From positions 248,001 to 312,000 of the forward strand of contig NZ_CAKMSB010000002.1 of NCBI RefSeq assembly GCF_928381405.1: a stretch of 64,000 nucleotides of DNA, read 5' to 3'. A program made the position numbers and the translations under genes. Numbering within the stretch: position 1 is the stretch's first letter; each line of letters starts with the position of its first letter. The notes under the pieces were generated by a model. The model did no database searches. It was not told the origin of the DNA and saw only the letters and a list, made by a program, of their open reading frames with translations. Positions 24,940 through 33,480 of the stretch are shown in pieces. This DNA is from Rothia nasisuis. Lineage in GTDB: Bacteria > Actinomycetota > Actinomycetes > Actinomycetales > Micrococcaceae.

Positions 24940-25965
24940 ATGCCCTCTCTGAAGCAGGTTGATATCAACCGCTACTCCCGCATCCTGGGGTATGGCGCTT
25001 CGCGCTCCGACCTCGTGGTCACCAATGACGATATCGCTGGGCCTATCGATTCTTCCGACGAGTGGATTGTTCAGCGTACCGGCATTAAGACCCGTCAACG
25101 AGCGTCAGAGAAGATTTCTGTTGCCGATTTAGCCATTGGTGCGGCCAAAGACGCGCTGGCTGCCTCACGCGTCAGCGGCGAGGAACTTGACGGCATCATC
25201 GTTGCCACAGTCACCCACCCCTACGCCACACCTTCTTTAGCTGCGCTTGTTGCCGAAGCTGTTGGTTCTAAGGCACCGGCTTACGACATTTCTGCTGCCT
25301 GCGCGGGGTTCTGCTATGGCATCGCCCAGGCTGATGCCTTGGTACGTTCAGGCACGGCTCAGAAAGTACTGGTCATTGGCGTTGAGAAGCTCTCAGACTT
25401 TATCGACAACACCGAGCGCACCATCTCTTTCCTGCTCGGTGACGGCGCTGGTGCCGCAGTTGTGGGTGTTTCAGATGAACCCGGTATCGGCCCCACGGTC
25501 TGGGGATCTGACGGAGCCCGATGGGATGCAATAGGCATGACCCACTCCCTGCTCGAAATTCGTCATCGCGACTTTCTGGCAAATCCGGTGCAGGAGGGAG
25601 AGAAGCTGTGGCCTACCCTACGTCAGGATGGCCAGACCGTTTTCCGATGGGCTGTATGGGAAATGGCTAAGGTAGCCCAACAAGCACTGGATGCCGCCGG
25701 GGTCACTGCCAAAGATTTGGGCGCTCTCGTCGCCCACCAGGCCAACATGCGAATTATCGACCAGATGGTCAAGACCCTCAAACTGCCAGAGACGGTAGCG
25801 GTTGCCCGCAATATTGAATGCACCGGCAACACCTCCGCCGCCTCTGTGCCTCTTGCAGTTCACCAGCTTTTGGAGGATAACCCAGAGCTGTCGGGTCAGT
25901 TAGCCCTACAGATTGGCTTCGGTGCCGGACTGGTCTACGCTGCACAGGTCGTACGTCTTCCCTGA
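24940..25965 (+). CDS. fabH: 3-oxoacyl-ACP synthase III
   Basis: A 341-residue condensing enzyme that starts fatty-acid synthesis by joining an acyl-CoA primer to malonyl-ACP. The catalytic triad is visible as Cys in ISAACAGFCYG, His in LVAHQANMRIID and Asn in ECTGNTSAASVPLA. The ATG at 24940 has AAAGGA six bases upstream; the frame begins five codons earlier at a TTG inside that site. In branched-chain actinobacteria FabH uses isobutyryl, isovaleryl and anteiso primers; primer choice here cannot be read from sequence. It follows fabD directly. Confidence 0.95.
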   Translation: MPSLKQVDINRYSRILGYGASRSDLVVTNDDIAGPIDSSDEWIVQRTGIKTRQRASEKISVADLAIGAAKDALAASRVSGEELDGIIVATVTHPYATPSLAALVAEAVGSKAPAYDISAACAGFCYGIAQADALVRSGTAQKVLVIGVEKLSDFIDNTERTISFLLGDGAGAAVVGVSDEPGIGPTVWGSDGARWDAIGMTHSLLEIRHRDFLANPVQEGEKLWPTLRQDGQTVFRWAVWEMAKVAQQALDAAGVTAKDLGALVAHQANMRIIDQMVKTLKLPETVAVARNIECTGNTSAASVPLAVHQLLEDNPELSGQLALQIGFGAGLVYAAQVVRLP

Positions 25966-26232
25966 CCCTCTGCACACCGGCCCTCGCCGCGGTCATGCGC
26001 TCACTGTAGCTGGCTAGGAGGGCCCCACCATATTTTGAAAATTGTTAGATTTATTTCAAAAATTCGGGGGAGTCTTAGTCTTCTTTTACGCGGGCTAGGG
26101 GCTACACTCATGTGAGGAGGCTACTGAAGTGGGCACGGCCCCATCAAGCCCTCGCCGCCCCTATTGTTGCGGTGAGACCGAATCAGGCGGCGTCCGCCGC
26201 GCAAATCAGATGAACCAGATGAAGGAGCCATC

Positions 26233-26472
26233 ATGGCAGACCAGAACGAAATCCTTGCAGGCCTTGCGGAAATCGTCAACGAAGAAACCGGCGTAGAGGT
26301 TGAAGACGTACAGCTCGATAAGTCCTTCACCGAGGACCTCGACATTGACTCCATTTCAATGATGACCATCGTTGTCAATGCTGAAGAGAAGTTTGGCGTC
26401 ACCATTCCCGACGAAGAGGTCAAGAACCTCAAGACCGTTGGCGATGCAGTTAACTTCATCGCAAACGCCTAA
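26233..26472 (+). CDS. acpP: Acyl carrier protein
   Basis: A 79-residue acidic four-helix protein with the phosphopantetheine attachment serine in EDLDIDSISMMTIV. The ATG at 26233 follows GAAGGAGC about six bases upstream. It lies 267 bp after fabH; that gap includes a weak 7-bp stem (GGCCCTC at 25979, GAGGGCC at 26018) and is long enough for a separate promoter. A strong terminator directly after the gene would keep most transcripts short, in line with the large demand for ACP. Confidence 0.96.
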   Translation: MADQNEILAGLAEIVNEETGVEVEDVQLDKSFTEDLDIDSISMMTIVVNAEEKFGVTIPDEEVKNLKTVGDAVNFIANA

Positions 26473-26483
26473 GCTTGAGCGCT

Positions 26484-26523
26484 AAGGGTTGGGCACGGGA
26501 ACTCCGTGCCCAACCCGCTTTTT
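26484..26523 (+). terminator. Terminator between acpP and fabF
   Basis: A perfect 13-bp stem GGGTTGGGCACGG (26486-26498; complement 26504-26516) with a five-base loop is followed by GCTTTTT. It sits inside the fab cluster, only 12 bases after the acpP stop. Confidence 0.9.
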
Positions 26524-26561
26524 ATCATTCAACCCACATTTCAGTTCAAAGGAAAACCTTC

Positions 26562-27833
26562 ATGACTCGTAAAGTTGTGGTGACCGGCCTCGGCGCTACC
26601 ACCCCCATTGGCGGGGATGTTCAAACCACCTGGAAGAACGCCATCGCCGGTGTTTCAGGAATTAGCACCATTGATGAGCCCTGGGTTGAAGAATATGATT
26701 TGCCGGTCTCAATTGCCGGTCGAGTCGCTCTCGACCCGGTTGATTCAGGCAGAATCACCAAGGTCGAGGCTAAGCGCCTTGATCCATCAGGGCAGCTGGC
26801 GCTGGCTGCTGCCCGTGAGGCCTGGGAGGATGCCGGTTTTTCGGGGCCTGATGCAGAAGCAGCAGAGGAATGCGACCCCCTGCGCACCGCTGTTGCTTTC
26901 GGCACTGGCATTGGTGGGGTGTGGACCCTGCTGGGTGCCTGGGATACCCTGCGCGACAAAGGCCCACGACGGATGCTTCCGATGACTGTGCCCATGCTTA
27001 TGCCCAACTCCAACGCCGCCGCCATATCAATGAACCTCAAGGCTCGCGGTGCGGCACAGACTGTTGTTTCTGCCTGCGCTTCGTCAACTGAAGCTCTTGA
27101 ACTGGGCCTTATGCTCATTCGTTTGGGCAAGGCTGATGTGGTAATTGCTGGCGGTTCTGAAGCTGCCGTCCACCCCATGACCATTGGAGCTTTCGCCAAA
27201 ATGCAGGCCCTTTCAACCCGTAACGACGACCCTGAGGGTGCCTCGCGCCCCTATGACACTGACCGTGACGGTTTCGTGATGGGTGAAGGCGGTGCCGCTC
27301 TGATCCTTGAGTCTGAAGAGCACGCTCGCGCTCGGGGCGCCCGCATCTACGCTGAACTGGCTGGCACCGGTGTTTCAGCAGACGCCTTCCACATCACTGC
27401 ACCGGATCCAACTGCGCTTGGCGCCACCCGTGCCCTACGTGAGGCGCTGGCCGACGGCGGAATATCCCCAAACCAGGTTGTACACGTCAATGCCCACGCA
27501 ACCTCAACCCCGGTCGGTGATATTCCCGAGTCATTAGCTCTGAGGGAGGTCTTTGGCGATCATACTGAGCAGGTAGCTGTGTCGGCAACCAAATCTATGA
27601 CCGGTCATTTACTCGGTGGTGCTGGGGCGCTTGAAGCTGTGCTCACGGTTCTCGCTGTCTACCACCGCCAGGCCCCCTGCACTATTAACCTAGTCACCAA
27701 GGACCCAGAAATTCATCTAGATGTGGTCACCGAAGCCCGCGATTTGCCCTCCGGTGAAATTGTTGCCGTATCTAACTCGTTTGGCTTTGGTGGTCACAAC
27801 GCTGTAGTTGCTTTCCGTAGCGTTGAAGCCTAA
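26562..27833 (+). CDS. fabF: 3-oxoacyl-ACP synthase II
   Basis: A 423-residue condensing enzyme that elongates acyl-ACP. The catalytic Cys is in VVSACASSTEAL, the two His are in VNAHATSTPVGD and KSMTGHLLGGAGA, and the glycine-rich NSFGFGGHNAVVAF ends the fold. The ATG at 26562 has AAAGGA eight bases upstream; the frame is open from 26475 but the earlier residues are translated terminator sequence. It is the last gene of the fab cluster, followed by its own terminator. It must be read through the acpP terminator or from a promoter in the 89-bp gap. Confidence 0.95.
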   Translation: MTRKVVVTGLGATTPIGGDVQTTWKNAIAGVSGISTIDEPWVEEYDLPVSIAGRVALDPVDSGRITKVEAKRLDPSGQLALAAAREAWEDAGFSGPDAEAAEECDPLRTAVAFGTGIGGVWTLLGAWDTLRDKGPRRMLPMTVPMLMPNSNAAAISMNLKARGAAQTVVSACASSTEALELGLMLIRLGKADVVIAGGSEAAVHPMTIGAFAKMQALSTRNDDPEGASRPYDTDRDGFVMGEGGAALILESEEHARARGARIYAELAGTGVSADAFHITAPDPTALGATRALREALADGGISPNQVVHVNAHATSTPVGDIPESLALREVFGDHTEQVAVSATKSMTGHLLGGAGALEAVLTVLAVYHRQAPCTINLVTKDPEIHLDVVTEARDLPSGEIVAVSNSFGFGGHNAVVAFRSVEA

Positions 27834-27858
27834 TCTGAGTCACCCCTGATTGAGGCCT

Positions 27859-27899
27859 TTGCGGGGTTTCCTCCTGATGGAAACCCCGCAACTTATTTT
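27859..27899 (+). terminator. Terminator after fabF
   Basis: A perfect 13-bp stem TTGCGGGGTTTCC with a seven-base loop (TCCTGAT) is followed by CTTATTTT. Confidence 0.88.
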
Positions 27900-27946
27900 C
27901 TTGTAAAGCTCAATAGCGTCTGCGAAGGCTGCTCATGCCACCCACT

Positions 27947-28531
27947 CTACATACCGCCCTGATCCGCATCGATGTTTCGTGTAGCTGGGTGAAGAACGGC
28001 ACCGGGCCGCAAAGGCTCAAGTTGATCATCCCAAGGTTGCCCGAGGGCCAAAGCCAGATGGTCGTATAAAGTATTGAAATCCCCGGCCGCCTGCTCGAGG
28101 GCGTAACGGATTCGGTCTTCGGTGACCGTAAAGTTACCGTGCGCATCTACTGGGACGCTACAGATACCCAAATCAGGTACATGCATGATACGCAGACCAC
28201 TGGTGGTCTGCGTAGGGCGCTCGGTCACCTCATAAAAACTACCGGTGTAGGGTCTCAGGGCGGAAGCAAGCTGTGCAGCTGTACCTGCTGGCCCATTCCA
28301 GCTCAGCTCTGTTCGTTGGTGCGCTACTACATGTGGTTGAGGTTCCCACCGCAACTGTACTGTGGTACCCAATATATTTTCTAATGACCAGCGTACATGG
28401 CTCGTTAGATGGGCGGGCACCGCATGGAGCAGAATCAATCCACCGGTGGAGGTGACTAAGCTACCGCCGTGTGGGTGGCGCTGGCTACCAGCGTTCTTGG
28501 GCACAGGGAGTGCTTCTGGTGTCGAAAACAT
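27947..28531 (-). CDS. DUF3145 domain protein
   Basis: A 194-residue cytosolic protein. GGLILLHAVPAHLTSHVRWSLENILG, QRTELSWNGPAGTAAQLASALRPY, VPDLGICSVPVDAHGNFTVTEDRIR and LGQPWDDQLEPLRPGAVLHPATRN match the actinobacterial DUF3145 family, which has no established function. The ATG at 28531 has GGAAG six bases upstream; four codons earlier another ATG at 28543 is possible. The N-terminal 25 residues are low-complexity and absent from shorter family members. It is convergent with fabF, a neighbourhood seen often for DUF3145, and lies 29 bp after xerC on the same strand. Confidence 0.88.
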   Translation of the reverse strand: MFSTPEALPVPKNAGSQRHPHGGSLVTSTGGLILLHAVPAHLTSHVRWSLENILGTTVQLRWEPQPHVVAHQRTELSWNGPAGTAAQLASALRPYTGSFYEVTERPTQTTSGLRIMHVPDLGICSVPVDAHGNFTVTEDRIRYALEQAAGDFNTLYDHLALALGQPWDDQLEPLRPGAVLHPATRNIDADQGGM

Positions 28532-28560
28532 AATTGCTTCCATCCTATACCCTCGTGACG

Positions 28561-29568
28561 CTAGGCTCGGGGGTGGGCTCCCAGATAGGCTGAAGCTAGC
28601 CTATCTACTGAAACATGTGTGTAGATTTGGGTGGTCGCTAGAGAGCTGTGCCCCAGTAGTTCTTGTACCGCTCTGATGTCTGCTCCCCCGTCAACCAGAT
28701 GGGTGGCAGCCGTGTGCCTAAAGATGTGGGCTCCGCTGGCGGTGGTGTCATCTAGGGTGCCCAGCAAGGTGGTCAGGTCTGCTCGGATCTGCCGGGGGTT
28801 AGCTCTTCCTCCTCGCGGCCCGAGGAACAGAGCGGGTTGGGGTGAGCTAACGGCGGGTTGGGCGTTGTTTTTCGCGGGAAGCCATATCGGGCGCCCGCGA
28901 GTGACCCACCGGTTGAGAGCTACCAGAGCGGGAGAACCGAAAGGTACAATACGTTCTTTATTGCCTTTACCAAGGACCCGCACGGTACGGTTGGCGCGGT
29001 CAACAGAGTCGAGGTCAAGGCCGGTGAGCTCAGAGATTCTAATGCCTGTGGAATAGAGTAGCTCAACCACTGCGTGCAAACGGAGTAGCCTGGGGTCGAG
29101 AGGGTCAGCTTCAAGCGCCGTTACCAAGGTCTGGGTGACGGTTTGCATGTGTTCCTCGGTTAGGACCGGTGGCAGGTGCTGAGTTTTCTTCGGTGTGCTC
29201 AGCTTGAGAGCCGGATTGGTCTGCATAAGTTCCTCTTCCTCAGCCCAGGAGAAAAAAGTACGCAGGGTAGAGGTACGCCGTGCCATGGAGCTTCTGGCTG
29301 ACCGCCGATGGTGATGCGTGGCCAGCCAGCTACGAAGCATGTCGAGAGTGATGTCAGTCAGGTGAGTGACTCCGTGGCGGGCGGCGTAGGCGAAGAAATC
29401 TGACATATCAGAGCGGTAGGCACGTACCGTTGCCGGTGACCGGTGTAGTTCATACGTCAGATACCGCTCAAAAGCTTCGCTGGCCCTGGTGAACTCTCGG
29501 TCTTCGTTCACCGTGGGAGCACCAATTTTGAGAGTAACAGGTAGCTGACTCGAGTTCTCTGCACTCAC
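28561..29568 (-). CDS. xerC: Tyrosine recombinase XerC
   Basis: A 335-residue site-specific recombinase. It has an N-terminal SAM-like DNA-binding domain (AFERYLTYELHRSPATVRAYRSD) and a C-terminal catalytic domain with Arg in STGIRISELTGL, Lys in GKGNKERIVPFG, HxxR in HIFRHTAATHL, the second His in LLGHSSLATTQIYTHV and the nucleophile Tyr in the same motif. It is chromosomal XerC, not a phage integrase, because it closes the yraN-comM-dprA-xerC set and resolves chromosome dimers with XerD at dif. The start is GTG with AGGGA seven bases upstream. An insertion around residues 228-245 (NNAQPAVSSPQP) is longer than usual. Confidence 0.93.
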   Translation of the reverse strand: MSAENSSQLPVTLKIGAPTVNEDREFTRASEAFERYLTYELHRSPATVRAYRSDMSDFFAYAARHGVTHLTDITLDMLRSWLATHHHRRSARSSMARRTSTLRTFFSWAEEEELMQTNPALKLSTPKKTQHLPPVLTEEHMQTVTQTLVTALEADPLDPRLLRLHAVVELLYSTGIRISELTGLDLDSVDRANRTVRVLGKGNKERIVPFGSPALVALNRWVTRGRPIWLPAKNNAQPAVSSPQPALFLGPRGGRANPRQIRADLTTLLGTLDDTTASGAHIFRHTAATHLVDGGADIRAVQELLGHSSLATTQIYTHVSVDRLASAYLGAHPRA

Positions 29569-29610
29569 CGTGAGTCCCTCCCCTCAATTTTGGCGCCTTT
29601 CGAAACTAGT

Positions 29611-30900
29611 TTATCGCCCCACCGCAGGGTTGTCTGCTGGCATACGTGTTTTGGCCCACCCGCCTCGGTTGGTTGTCGCCAGACCTAGCGACGCTAGCTG
29701 GCTTAGGGTCAGCATGACGGTTCTACCGGGCAACCCTACTTGAGCAACTAGGGTGTCGGCACCCACCGGTGTGCGCACAGGTAGCAAATCCCAAACTCGC
29801 GCCTGAGCCTCGGTCAGTGAGTCAATCAGTAGCTGATGAGTATCTGGCTGGCTTAGTAGACTCTGTTCGTTCTGGTTTCCCAGAGGGGCACTGTCTTCAA
29901 TAATGTGCCGGGCATCCGTAGTCAGCTGAGCTAATCCGTCACGTATCAGCCGGTGGCACCCCTCTGAGGTGGGTGAAAAAATAGGGCCGGGTACGGCATA
30001 AACCGACCTGCCGAGGGCAAGTGCATGGTTGGCAGTGTTGAGTGCGCCGCTACGCCACCTGGCCTCTACCACCACAGTGCTATCGGATAGAGCCGCTATT
30101 AACCTGTTGCGTTGAAGAAAGCGAAAGCGGGTAGGGTTTTGCCCCAGGGGTATTTCACTCAGCACCAGCCCCTGCTCAATGATGCTGTGTAAGAGTTGCT
30201 CGTTATGCTTGGGGTATAGCCTGTCGAGTCCGCCAGCCATAAGCGCTACCGTTGATAGGTCACCAACGCCTGTGGCAAGTGCTGCCCGGTGGGCTGTGGC
30301 ATCAACGCCAAAGGCTCCCCCTGAAATAACAGTGTAACCGGCCGCCGCTAAATCACCGGCGAGGTGGCTGGTAGCAGAGTTGCCATAGGAGGTCACATCC
30401 CGTGAACCGACCACGGCCACGGTAAGGGCTCTGTTGAGTTGTGCCAGCCGAGCGCGGTCGCCCCTACCCCAGATGCCTACAGGTCCAGCGGTGTCAAGAT
30501 CATTGAGGGAGCTGGGCCAGTCATCATCTTCTGGTATACAGAACCAAGCATCACAGGCCCGAGCCAGCTGAGCGTCCTGCTCTGCGGTGATGTGGCCGCG
30601 ACGGGTCACCCACCGTTGATTGCGCTCAGATACAGTAGTAGAAAGGGCCTGGGCTCCAGCGAGATCTTGAACGCCACGTTCTTCAAGGTGCTCAGCCAGG
30701 ACTCTGGAGGTTAGTTGCGCCCGCCCGGTGAGGTAGTCAGCAGCCAGCACCGGCCCCACAAGCTGAATCAGCGCTGATGTAGGGGCGTCTTCGGGGTCGG
30801 TAATGCGCAGAATCTCGGTACGTGCCCGTCGGATGTCTTCGAGGTCTGCTGTCGAACTGGATTGAATCTGCACACTTGTAGCGTTGACTGAGCCTGTCAT
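29611..30900 (-). CDS. dprA: DNA-processing protein DprA
   Basis: A 429-residue protein that binds incoming single-stranded DNA and loads RecA during transformation. The Rossmann domain shows VAVVGSRDVTSYG, VISGGAFGVDATAHRAAL, MAGGLDRLYPKHNEQLL and FLQRNRLIAALSDSTVVVEARWRSGALNTA, all DprA/Smf landmarks. A C-terminal winged-helix (DLLPVRTPVGADTLVAQVGLPGRTVMLTLSQL) follows. The N-terminus is about 100 residues longer than the minimal enzyme, as in other actinobacteria. Its ATG overlaps the comM stop by four bases (ATGA), so translation is coupled. Confidence 0.94.
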   Translation of the reverse strand: MTGSVNATSVQIQSSSTADLEDIRRARTEILRITDPEDAPTSALIQLVGPVLAADYLTGRAQLTSRVLAEHLEERGVQDLAGAQALSTTVSERNQRWVTRRGHITAEQDAQLARACDAWFCIPEDDDWPSSLNDLDTAGPVGIWGRGDRARLAQLNRALTVAVVGSRDVTSYGNSATSHLAGDLAAAGYTVISGGAFGVDATAHRAALATGVGDLSTVALMAGGLDRLYPKHNEQLLHSIIEQGLVLSEIPLGQNPTRFRFLQRNRLIAALSDSTVVVEARWRSGALNTANHALALGRSVYAVPGPIFSPTSEGCHRLIRDGLAQLTTDARHIIEDSAPLGNQNEQSLLSQPDTHQLLIDSLTEAQARVWDLLPVRTPVGADTLVAQVGLPGRTVMLTLSQLASLGLATTNRGGWAKTRMPADNPAVGR

Positions 30901-32447
30901 GCTCCTACCCTTTCGCTATTGAGGTTTCTAAAATAGAGGGCCAGGTCTATGTGCTCACGTGTGGGGCCGGTAGCACCGTCTAAATCAGCCAGAGTCCATG
31001 CGGTGCGCAGGACCCGGTCAAACCCCCGGGCCGTTAAACTCCCCCGGTCAAGTGCCTGCGAAAGCCCAGAGGTGAGCTGAGAAGAAATTTTGAGGGGTCC
31101 TCGTAGAATCTGACCATTAGTCTCAGCATTGGTGGTCAGGCCTAAGGGGGCGAGGCGTTCAGCCTGGGTGGCCCTGGCCTGTTCAACTCGTGCTCTGATG
31201 TGTGCCGATGACTCACCCTTTCCAGTGGCGGCAAGATCGGTAGCGGTAACCTTGGGCACAGCCACCTGAAGGTCAATCCGGTCAAGTAAGGGGCCCGAAA
31301 GCCTGCCGAAGTACGATCTACGTTCGCGACTGGTACAGGTACACTCTAGGCCGCGCCCAACGTTGTTTCCGCAGGGGCAGGGATTAGCCGCCAACACGAG
31401 TTGAAAGCGGGCAGGGTACCGGGCTGAGGCTGCCGAACGGTCAATGATAATTTCACCGTTCTCTAAGGGCTGACGGAGCGAATCAAGAACCGTTCGTTTG
31501 AACTCCGGGGCCTCGTCGAGAAAGAGCACACCTCGGTGGGCCCTTGATACACAGCCAGGTCGAGGTAGTCCGGCTCCACCACCAAGGATGGCTGGCGAAC
31601 TGGCGGAATGGTGGGGAGATTCAAAGGGCGGTCTGCTGATGAGTTCCTGAAGTGGAGCACCGGCCATGCAGAGTGAATGAATGGCAGTAACCTCCATGGC
31701 ATCCTCTGTGCTCAGAGGCGGCAGAATACCGGTAAGCCTCTCAGCCAGCATGGTTTTACCCGAGCCAGGTGGCCCAGTGAAAAGCAGGTGGTGGCCGCCA
31801 GCGGCTGCGATTTCAAGGGCTAGACGCCCCTCGGCTTGCCCAGCAACGTCTGCCATATCTGGCTCCAGCCGAAGAGCTGATGCGGTGGTAGTCTGTGGTA
31901 CCGGACGCTCTTGGGCGGGTCGTTTGAGTTGATCTGGGTTTTTTGCCCCCAGGGCCACAAATACCTCTGCCAAGCAGGTGACTCCCTGCACTTGGGCACC
32001 ACTCACGAGGGCTGCTTCGCGTGCGTTACCTGCCGGTACGAGAACCTGTGAGTAACCGGCGTCCACGGCCGCTTTAACTGCCGGCAGGATTCCTGGGATT
32101 TCACGCACTGATCCGTCAAGCCCAACCTCCCCGAGAAAAACGGTCTGCCCCGATGGCTGTAGTTCGCCATCGGCTTGCAGAGCCGCCACAAGCATAGCTA
32201 AATCAAACATTGAGCCTCGTTTAGGCAAGGTCGCAGGCGTCAAATTGATAGTGAGTTTCTGAGCGGGTAGCGGTAGCCCTGAGTTCTTGGCCGCCGACCT
32301 GATTCGGTCGCGAGCTTCGTTGAGTGAACTATCGGGTAGACCCAGTAGCACAAAACTGGGTAGAGCCGCTGATATATCGGCTTCAACCTCCACGATATGC
32401 CCTGTAACTCCCACCAGAGCTACAGAAAAGGTACGTGCGAAAGCCAC
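30897..32447 (-). CDS. comM: ComM/YifB-family Mg-chelatase-like AAA+ ATPase
   Basis: A 516-residue AAA+ protein. The N-terminal Lon-like fold (VALVGVTGHIVEVEADISAALPSFVLLGLPDSSLNEARDRIRSA) is followed by Walker A GPPGSGKTMLAERL, Walker B GVLFLDEAPEF, a sensor region LVLAANPCPCGN and a Cys-rich CTCTSRERRSYFGRLSGPLLDRIDL. In Vibrio ComM is a helicase that extends heteroduplex during transformation. The start is a GTG at 32447, two bases after the yraN stop, and the stop overlaps dprA. The set therefore makes one operon for DNA processing. Confidence 0.93.
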   Translation of the reverse strand: MAFARTFSVALVGVTGHIVEVEADISAALPSFVLLGLPDSSLNEARDRIRSAAKNSGLPLPAQKLTINLTPATLPKRGSMFDLAMLVAALQADGELQPSGQTVFLGEVGLDGSVREIPGILPAVKAAVDAGYSQVLVPAGNAREAALVSGAQVQGVTCLAEVFVALGAKNPDQLKRPAQERPVPQTTTASALRLEPDMADVAGQAEGRLALEIAAAGGHHLLFTGPPGSGKTMLAERLTGILPPLSTEDAMEVTAIHSLCMAGAPLQELISRPPFESPHHSASSPAILGGGAGLPRPGCVSRAHRGVLFLDEAPEFKRTVLDSLRQPLENGEIIIDRSAASARYPARFQLVLAANPCPCGNNVGRGLECTCTSRERRSYFGRLSGPLLDRIDLQVAVPKVTATDLAATGKGESSAHIRARVEQARATQAERLAPLGLTTNAETNGQILRGPLKISSQLTSGLSQALDRGSLTARGFDRVLRTAWTLADLDGATGPTREHIDLALYFRNLNSERVGA

Positions 32448-32449
32448 GG

Positions 32450-32854
32450 CTACACCACCGCCTGCCGGTGTTCAAAGTCAAAGCGGGCGGGGTTTCCGCA
32501 GATAGCCACAGCATCTACCCTGAGTCCCCTGAAATCACCGGGGTGTAGCTGAGCCCAAGTATAGGCTAGTTGCCGTAATCTACCTGCTTTTTCACCGGTG
32601 ATGGCTTCGAACGGGTGCCCAAACCCCTCACCCGACCGTGTTTTCACCTCAATCACAACCAGGACGCAGTCCGGATCAACCATCACTAAATCAAGCTCCC
32701 CGGTGGGCCGTTCTTTGCCCAGCTCAGCTGGTGCCCTCCAATTCTTTGCCAGGCACGTATACCCGGCTTGCTCCAGCACCACCCGGGCCACGCTCTCACC
32801 CCATTGCCCCACCCGTGCAGGGTTATTTCGTAAAATGATTGCGTTACGAGTCAT
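32450..32854 (-). CDS. yraN: YraN-family protein (UPF0102, nuclease-like fold)
   Basis: A 134-residue small protein. VGQWGESVARVVLEQAGYTCLAKNWR, GELDLVMVDPDCVLVVIEVKTR and the C-terminal RVDAVAI hold the E-x-D-x-E-V-K core shared with Holliday-junction-resolvase-like nucleases. The activity of YraN itself is not established. The ATG at 32854 has AAAGGA eight bases upstream; the frame opens 17 codons earlier without such a site. It begins the yraN-comM-dprA-xerC operon. Upstream, 290 bp to the next gene carry two DnaA-box-like sites and a terminator. Confidence 0.9.
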   Translation of the reverse strand: MTRNAIILRNNPARVGQWGESVARVVLEQAGYTCLAKNWRAPAELGKERPTGELDLVMVDPDCVLVVIEVKTRSGEGFGHPFEAITGEKAGRLRQLAYTWAQLHPGDFRGLRVDAVAICGNPARFDFEHRQAVV

Positions 32855-32946
32855 GGGGCCGTCCTTTCTCTTGGGCTTGCCATAAGCTCCTTTATTGGGC
32901 CCCATTCTGCTGGTCGGTCTACCTCAGCGTCCAGCCCAGTGCTGCC

Positions 32947-33073
32947 TGTGGATAAAAGTGCAAGCTCCCACCCCTGGCTTTACAGGCTCGGTGTTTTCAA
33001 CAGCTCGGGCATTGGTGCAGTCATGACGCTGATATGACGCGCTGGTCTCTTGCCCGGCACCGTCTGTGGATAA
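32947..33073. promoter_or_regulatory. Two DnaA-box-like sites before yraN
   Basis: TGTGGATAA occurs at 32947-32955 and 33065-33073 in the same orientation, each the exact complement of TTATCCACA. They flank the likely yraN-operon promoter region. Binding is not shown. Confidence 0.4.
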
Positions 33074-33084
33074 CCTGCTCTCCA

Positions 33085-33120
33085 TAAAAAGCCCCCGCCA
33101 GGGCTAACCTAACGGGGGGC
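33085..33120 (-). terminator. Terminator after the DUF2469 gene (hairpin family copy 1)
   Basis: On the minus strand GCCCCCCG ... CGGGGGC forms a stem with an inner TTAGGTTAGCCCTGG loop, followed by TTTTTATGG. The plus-strand reading CCCCCGCCAGG-n3-AACCTAACGGGGG is nearly the same as at 41154-41184. Confidence 0.85.
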
Positions 33121-33144
33121 GATGAAAGAGGTGTGGAGAAAAAA

Positions 33145-33480
33145 TTAGCTTGCGCTCGGGTCGAAGCCAGTCACTGTGGGGACGACGAAATCTTCAGTAG
33201 CTGCACGCTCTTCCACGTTGACATCACGCACTGAATATACTTTCACATTCTTGACGAACCGGGAGGAACGGAAGACATCCCACACCCACACGTCCTGCAT
33301 CTCCACTTCAAAAAATACCGCGCCATCAGTAGCCCTGGGGGTGATCTTGACCTGGTTAGCCAGGTAGAAGCGACGCTCAGTTTCTACAATGTAGGTGAAG
33401 AGTTCTGCCACATTTTTGTACTCTTCATACAGGGCAAGCTGGGCTCCTGACTCGTAGCTTTCAAGATCCTCATTACTCAC
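33145..33480 (-). CDS. DUF2469 family protein
   Basis: A 111-residue cytosolic protein. It opens with SNEDLESYESGAQLALYEEYKNV, continues LFTYIVETERRFYLAN, and has VFFEVEMQDVWVWDVFRSSRFVKNVKVYSVRDVNVE, matching the DUF2469 family (function unknown) found throughout actinobacteria beside rnhB. The start is GTG, five bases after AAGGAGG. This GTG overlaps the rnhB stop (GTGA), so the two are translationally coupled. A T-tailed terminator lies 25-60 bp past its stop. Confidence 0.92.
   Translation of the reverse strand: MSNEDLESYESGAQLALYEEYKNVAELFTYIVETERRFYLANQVKITPRATDGAVFFEVEMQDVWVWDVFRSSRFVKNVKVYSVRDVNVEERAATEDFVVPTVTGFDPSAS

Noticed and set aside
28561-29568. Tyrosine recombinase as a sign of an integrated element
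   Set aside because: It is chromosomal XerC by its neighbours (dprA, comM, yraN); no attachment repeats or phage genes are near.
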